The notes under the pieces: model-generated
What the model saw: only the letters and a program-made list of their open reading frames with translations
What the model was told of the DNA's origin: nothing
Database searches by the model: none
Source of the DNA: Nephrocerus scutellatus
Lineage: Eukaryota; Arthropoda; Insecta; Diptera; Pipunculidae
Assembly (NCBI GenBank): GCA_947095585.1
Contig: OX352761.1
Location: forward strand, 81,285,267-81,349,266
Direction: 5' to 3'
DNA length: 64,000 bases
Shown here: one piece after another, positions 61,601 through 64,000 of the stretch
Layout of the letters: each line of letters opens with the position of its first letter
Numbering within the stretch: position 1 is the first letter of the stretch
Made by a program: the position numbers and the translations under genes

Positions 61601-64000
61601 AATAGGGTCTGGGAATTTTGGAACCAAGCTATTTCTCAAGGGATTCGTATGAAACTCGGAATGTAGGACTAATATGTGACTATAAGACTTGTTCCTATGG
61701 AAATTCTGGGATCTGGCCAATAGGGTCTGGGATTTTTGGAACCAAGCCATTTCTCAAGGGATTCGTATGAAACTCGGAATGTAGGACTAATATGTGACTA
61801 TAAGATTTGTTCCTATGAAAATTCTGGGATCTGGCCAATAGGGTCTGGGATTTTTGGAACCAAGCCATTTCTCAAGGGATTCGTATGAAACTCGGAATGT
61901 AGGACTAATATGTGACTATAAGATTTGTTCCTATGGAAATTCTGGGATCTGGCCAATAGGGTCTGGGATTTTTGGAACCAAGCCATTTCTCAAAGGATTC
62001 GTATGAAACTCGGAATGTAGGACTAATATGTGACTATAAGATTTGTTCCTATCGAAATTCTGGGATCTGGCCAATAGGGTCTGGGATTTTTGGAACCAAG
62101 CCATTTCTCAAGGGATTCGTATGAAACTCGGAATGTAGAACTAATATGTGACTATAAGATTTGTTCCTATGGAAATTCTGGGATCTGGCCAATTGGGTCT
62201 GGAATTTTGGGAACCAAGCCATTTCTCAAGCGATTCGTATGAAACTCGGAATGTAGGACTAATATGTGACTATAAGACTTGTTCCTATGGAAATTCTGGG
62301 ATCTGGCCAATAGGGTCTGGGATTTTTGGAACCAAGCCATTTCTCAAGGGATTCGTATGAAACCCGGAATGTATAACTAATATGTGACTATAAGACTTGT
62401 TCCTATGGAAATTCTGGGATCTGGCCAATAGGGTCTGGGATTTTTGGAACCAAGCCATTTCTCAAGGGATTCGTATGAAACTCGGAATGTAGGACTAATA
62501 TGTGACTATAAGATTTGTTCCTATGAAAATTCTGGGATCTGGCCAATAGGGTCTGGGAATTTTGGAACCAAGCTATTTCTCAAGGGATTCGTATGAAACT
62601 CGGAATGTAGGACTAATATGTGACTATAAGACTTGTTCCTATGGAAATTCTGGGATCTGGCCAATAGGGTCTGGGATTTTTGGAACCAAGCCATTTCTCA
62701 AGGGATTCGTATGAAACTCGGAATGTAGGACTAATATGTGACTATAAGATTTGTTCCTATGAAAATTCTGGGATCTGGCCAATAGGGTCTGGGAATTTTG
62801 GAACCAAGCTATTTCTCAAGGGATTCGTATGAAACTCGGAATGTAGGACTAATATGTGACTATAAGACTTGTTCCTATGGAAATTCTGGGATCTGGCCAA
62901 TAGGGTCTGGGATTTTTGGAACCAAGCCATTTCTCAAGGGATTCGTATGATACTCGGAATGTAGGACTAATATGTGACTATAAGATTTGTTCCTATGGAA
63001 ATTCTGGGATCTGGCCAATAGGGTCTGGGATTTTTGGAACCAAGCCATTTCTCAAGGGATTCGTATGAAACTCGGAATGTAGGACTAATATGTGACTATA
63101 AGATTTGTTCCTATGGAAATTCTAGGATCTGGCCAATTGGGTCTGGAATTTTGGGAACCAAGCCATTTCTCAAGCGATTCGTATGAAACTCGGAATGTAG
63201 GACTAATATGTGACTATAAGACTTGTTCCTATGGAAATTCTGGGATCTGGCCAATAGGGTCTGGGATTTTTGGAACCAAGCCATTTCTCAAGGGATTCGT
63301 ATGAAACTCGGAATGTAGGACTAATATGTGACTATAAGATTTGTTCCTATGGAAATTCTGGGATCTGGCCAATAGGGTCTGGGATTTTTGGAACCAAGTC
63401 ATTTCTCAAGGGATTCGTATGAAACTCGGAATGTAGGACTTATATGTGACTATAAGATTTGTTCCTATGGAAATTCTGGGATCTGGCCAATAGGGTCTGG
63501 GATTTTTGGAACCAAGCCATTTCTCAAGGGATTCGTATGAAACTCGGAATGTATATCTAATATGTGACAATAAGACTTGTTCCTATGGAAGTTCTGGGAT
63601 CTGGCCAATAGGGTCTGGGATTTTTGGAACCAAGCCATTTCTCAAGGGATTCGTATGAAACTCGGAATGTAGGACTAATATGTGACTATAAGATTTGTTC
63701 CTATGAATATTCTGGGATCTGGCCAATAGGGTCTGGGAATTTTGGAACCAAGCTATTTCTCAAGGGATTCGTATGAAACTCGGAATGTAGGACTAATATG
63801 TGACTATAAGACTTGTTCCTATGGAAATTCTGGGATCTGGCCAATAGGGTCTGGGATTTTTGGAACCAAGCAATTTCTCAAGGGATTCGTATGAAACTCG
63901 GAATGTAGGACTAATATGTGACTATAAGAATTGTTCCTATGGAAGTTCTGGGATCTGGCCAATAGGGTCTGGGATTTTTGGAACCAAGCCATTTCTCAAG
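55661..64000 (+). repeat. 118-bp satellite array 2 (at least 70 monomers)
   Basis: Monomers read GACTATAAGATTTGTTCCTA... and repeat every 118 bp, extending past the window edge. They are clearly homologous to the reverse complement of array 1 (shared TTTCTCAAG, GAATGTAGGACTAA and CCTATGGAAATTCTGG) but form a distinct subfamily (GATCTGGCCAATAGGGTCTG). A second type (CAATTGGGTCTGGAATTTTG) recurs at 55894, 56130, 57900, 58608, 59670, 62148 and 63092, always at multiples of 118 bp. The recurring 70-residue frames are a by-product of two monomers read together. Confidence 0.98.

Noticed and set aside
55894..63304. Recurrent 70-residue frame in array 2
   Set aside because: It occurs only where a CAATTGGG-type monomer precedes a standard one. 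There is no independent coding signal, and it is explained by the 118-bp period.

Overview
This is eukaryotic, almost certainly insect (higher fly) DNA made of transposable elements nested in one another plus satellite arrays. I find no host gene, rRNA, tRNA gene or CRISPR array. The fly assignment rests on the element families: an errantivirus with env and a tRNA-Ser primer site, a Tc3-like DD34E element, a rosa-type DD41D mariner, LOA-like and Jockey/CR1-like LINEs, a copia fragment and a tRNA-derived SINE. The species is not determined. The setting looks pericentromeric or otherwise heterochromatic.

Layout. 1-6015: a diverged satellite remnant, then two head-to-tail copies of a composite element whose conserved 'tail' also occurs inverted at 36181-37690. 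The first copy is split by a solo LTR (1123-4021) carrying 23 copies of a 73-bp minisatellite. 6099-7024: a short element with inverted ends. 7025-7578: a dispersed repeat. 7581-9211: a nearly intact Tc3-like transposon with one visible nonsense codon. 9373-35744: one errantivirus-type LTR retrotransposon on the minus strand (LTRs 686-687 bp, flanking ACTATA duplication), swollen to 26 kb by insertions in pol. These are a LINE (13893-17262), a DNA element with perfect 37-nt inverted ends (17754-32456), and a seven-fold tandem amplification of a 2.1-kb segment (16621-31548) that joins LINE 3' end, pol fragment and half of the DNA element.

36181-49400: a minus-strand composite element made of head (49400-49229), about 95 monomers of a 118-bp satellite (48940-37691) and tail (37690-36181). 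A SINE sits at the head/array junction. 49706-50648: an internally deleted DD41D mariner. 51371-54060: a broken LOA-like LINE whose 3' piece is inverted. 54075-55330: a copia fragment. 55540-64000: another copy of the head, followed by at least 70 monomers of a second 118-bp subfamily in the opposite orientation, running off the window.

The most interesting structure is the composite element (head - 118-bp array - tail) present in several orientations, with and without its satellite. It suggests satellite arrays born inside, and bounded by, a mobile element, resembling Helitron-derived DINE elements with central tandem repeats. The chimeric 2.1-kb array is the second notable structure: it places errantivirus pol sequence and LINE 3' ends in opposite orientations seven times. 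Coding regions here belong to mobile elements and nearly all are broken.
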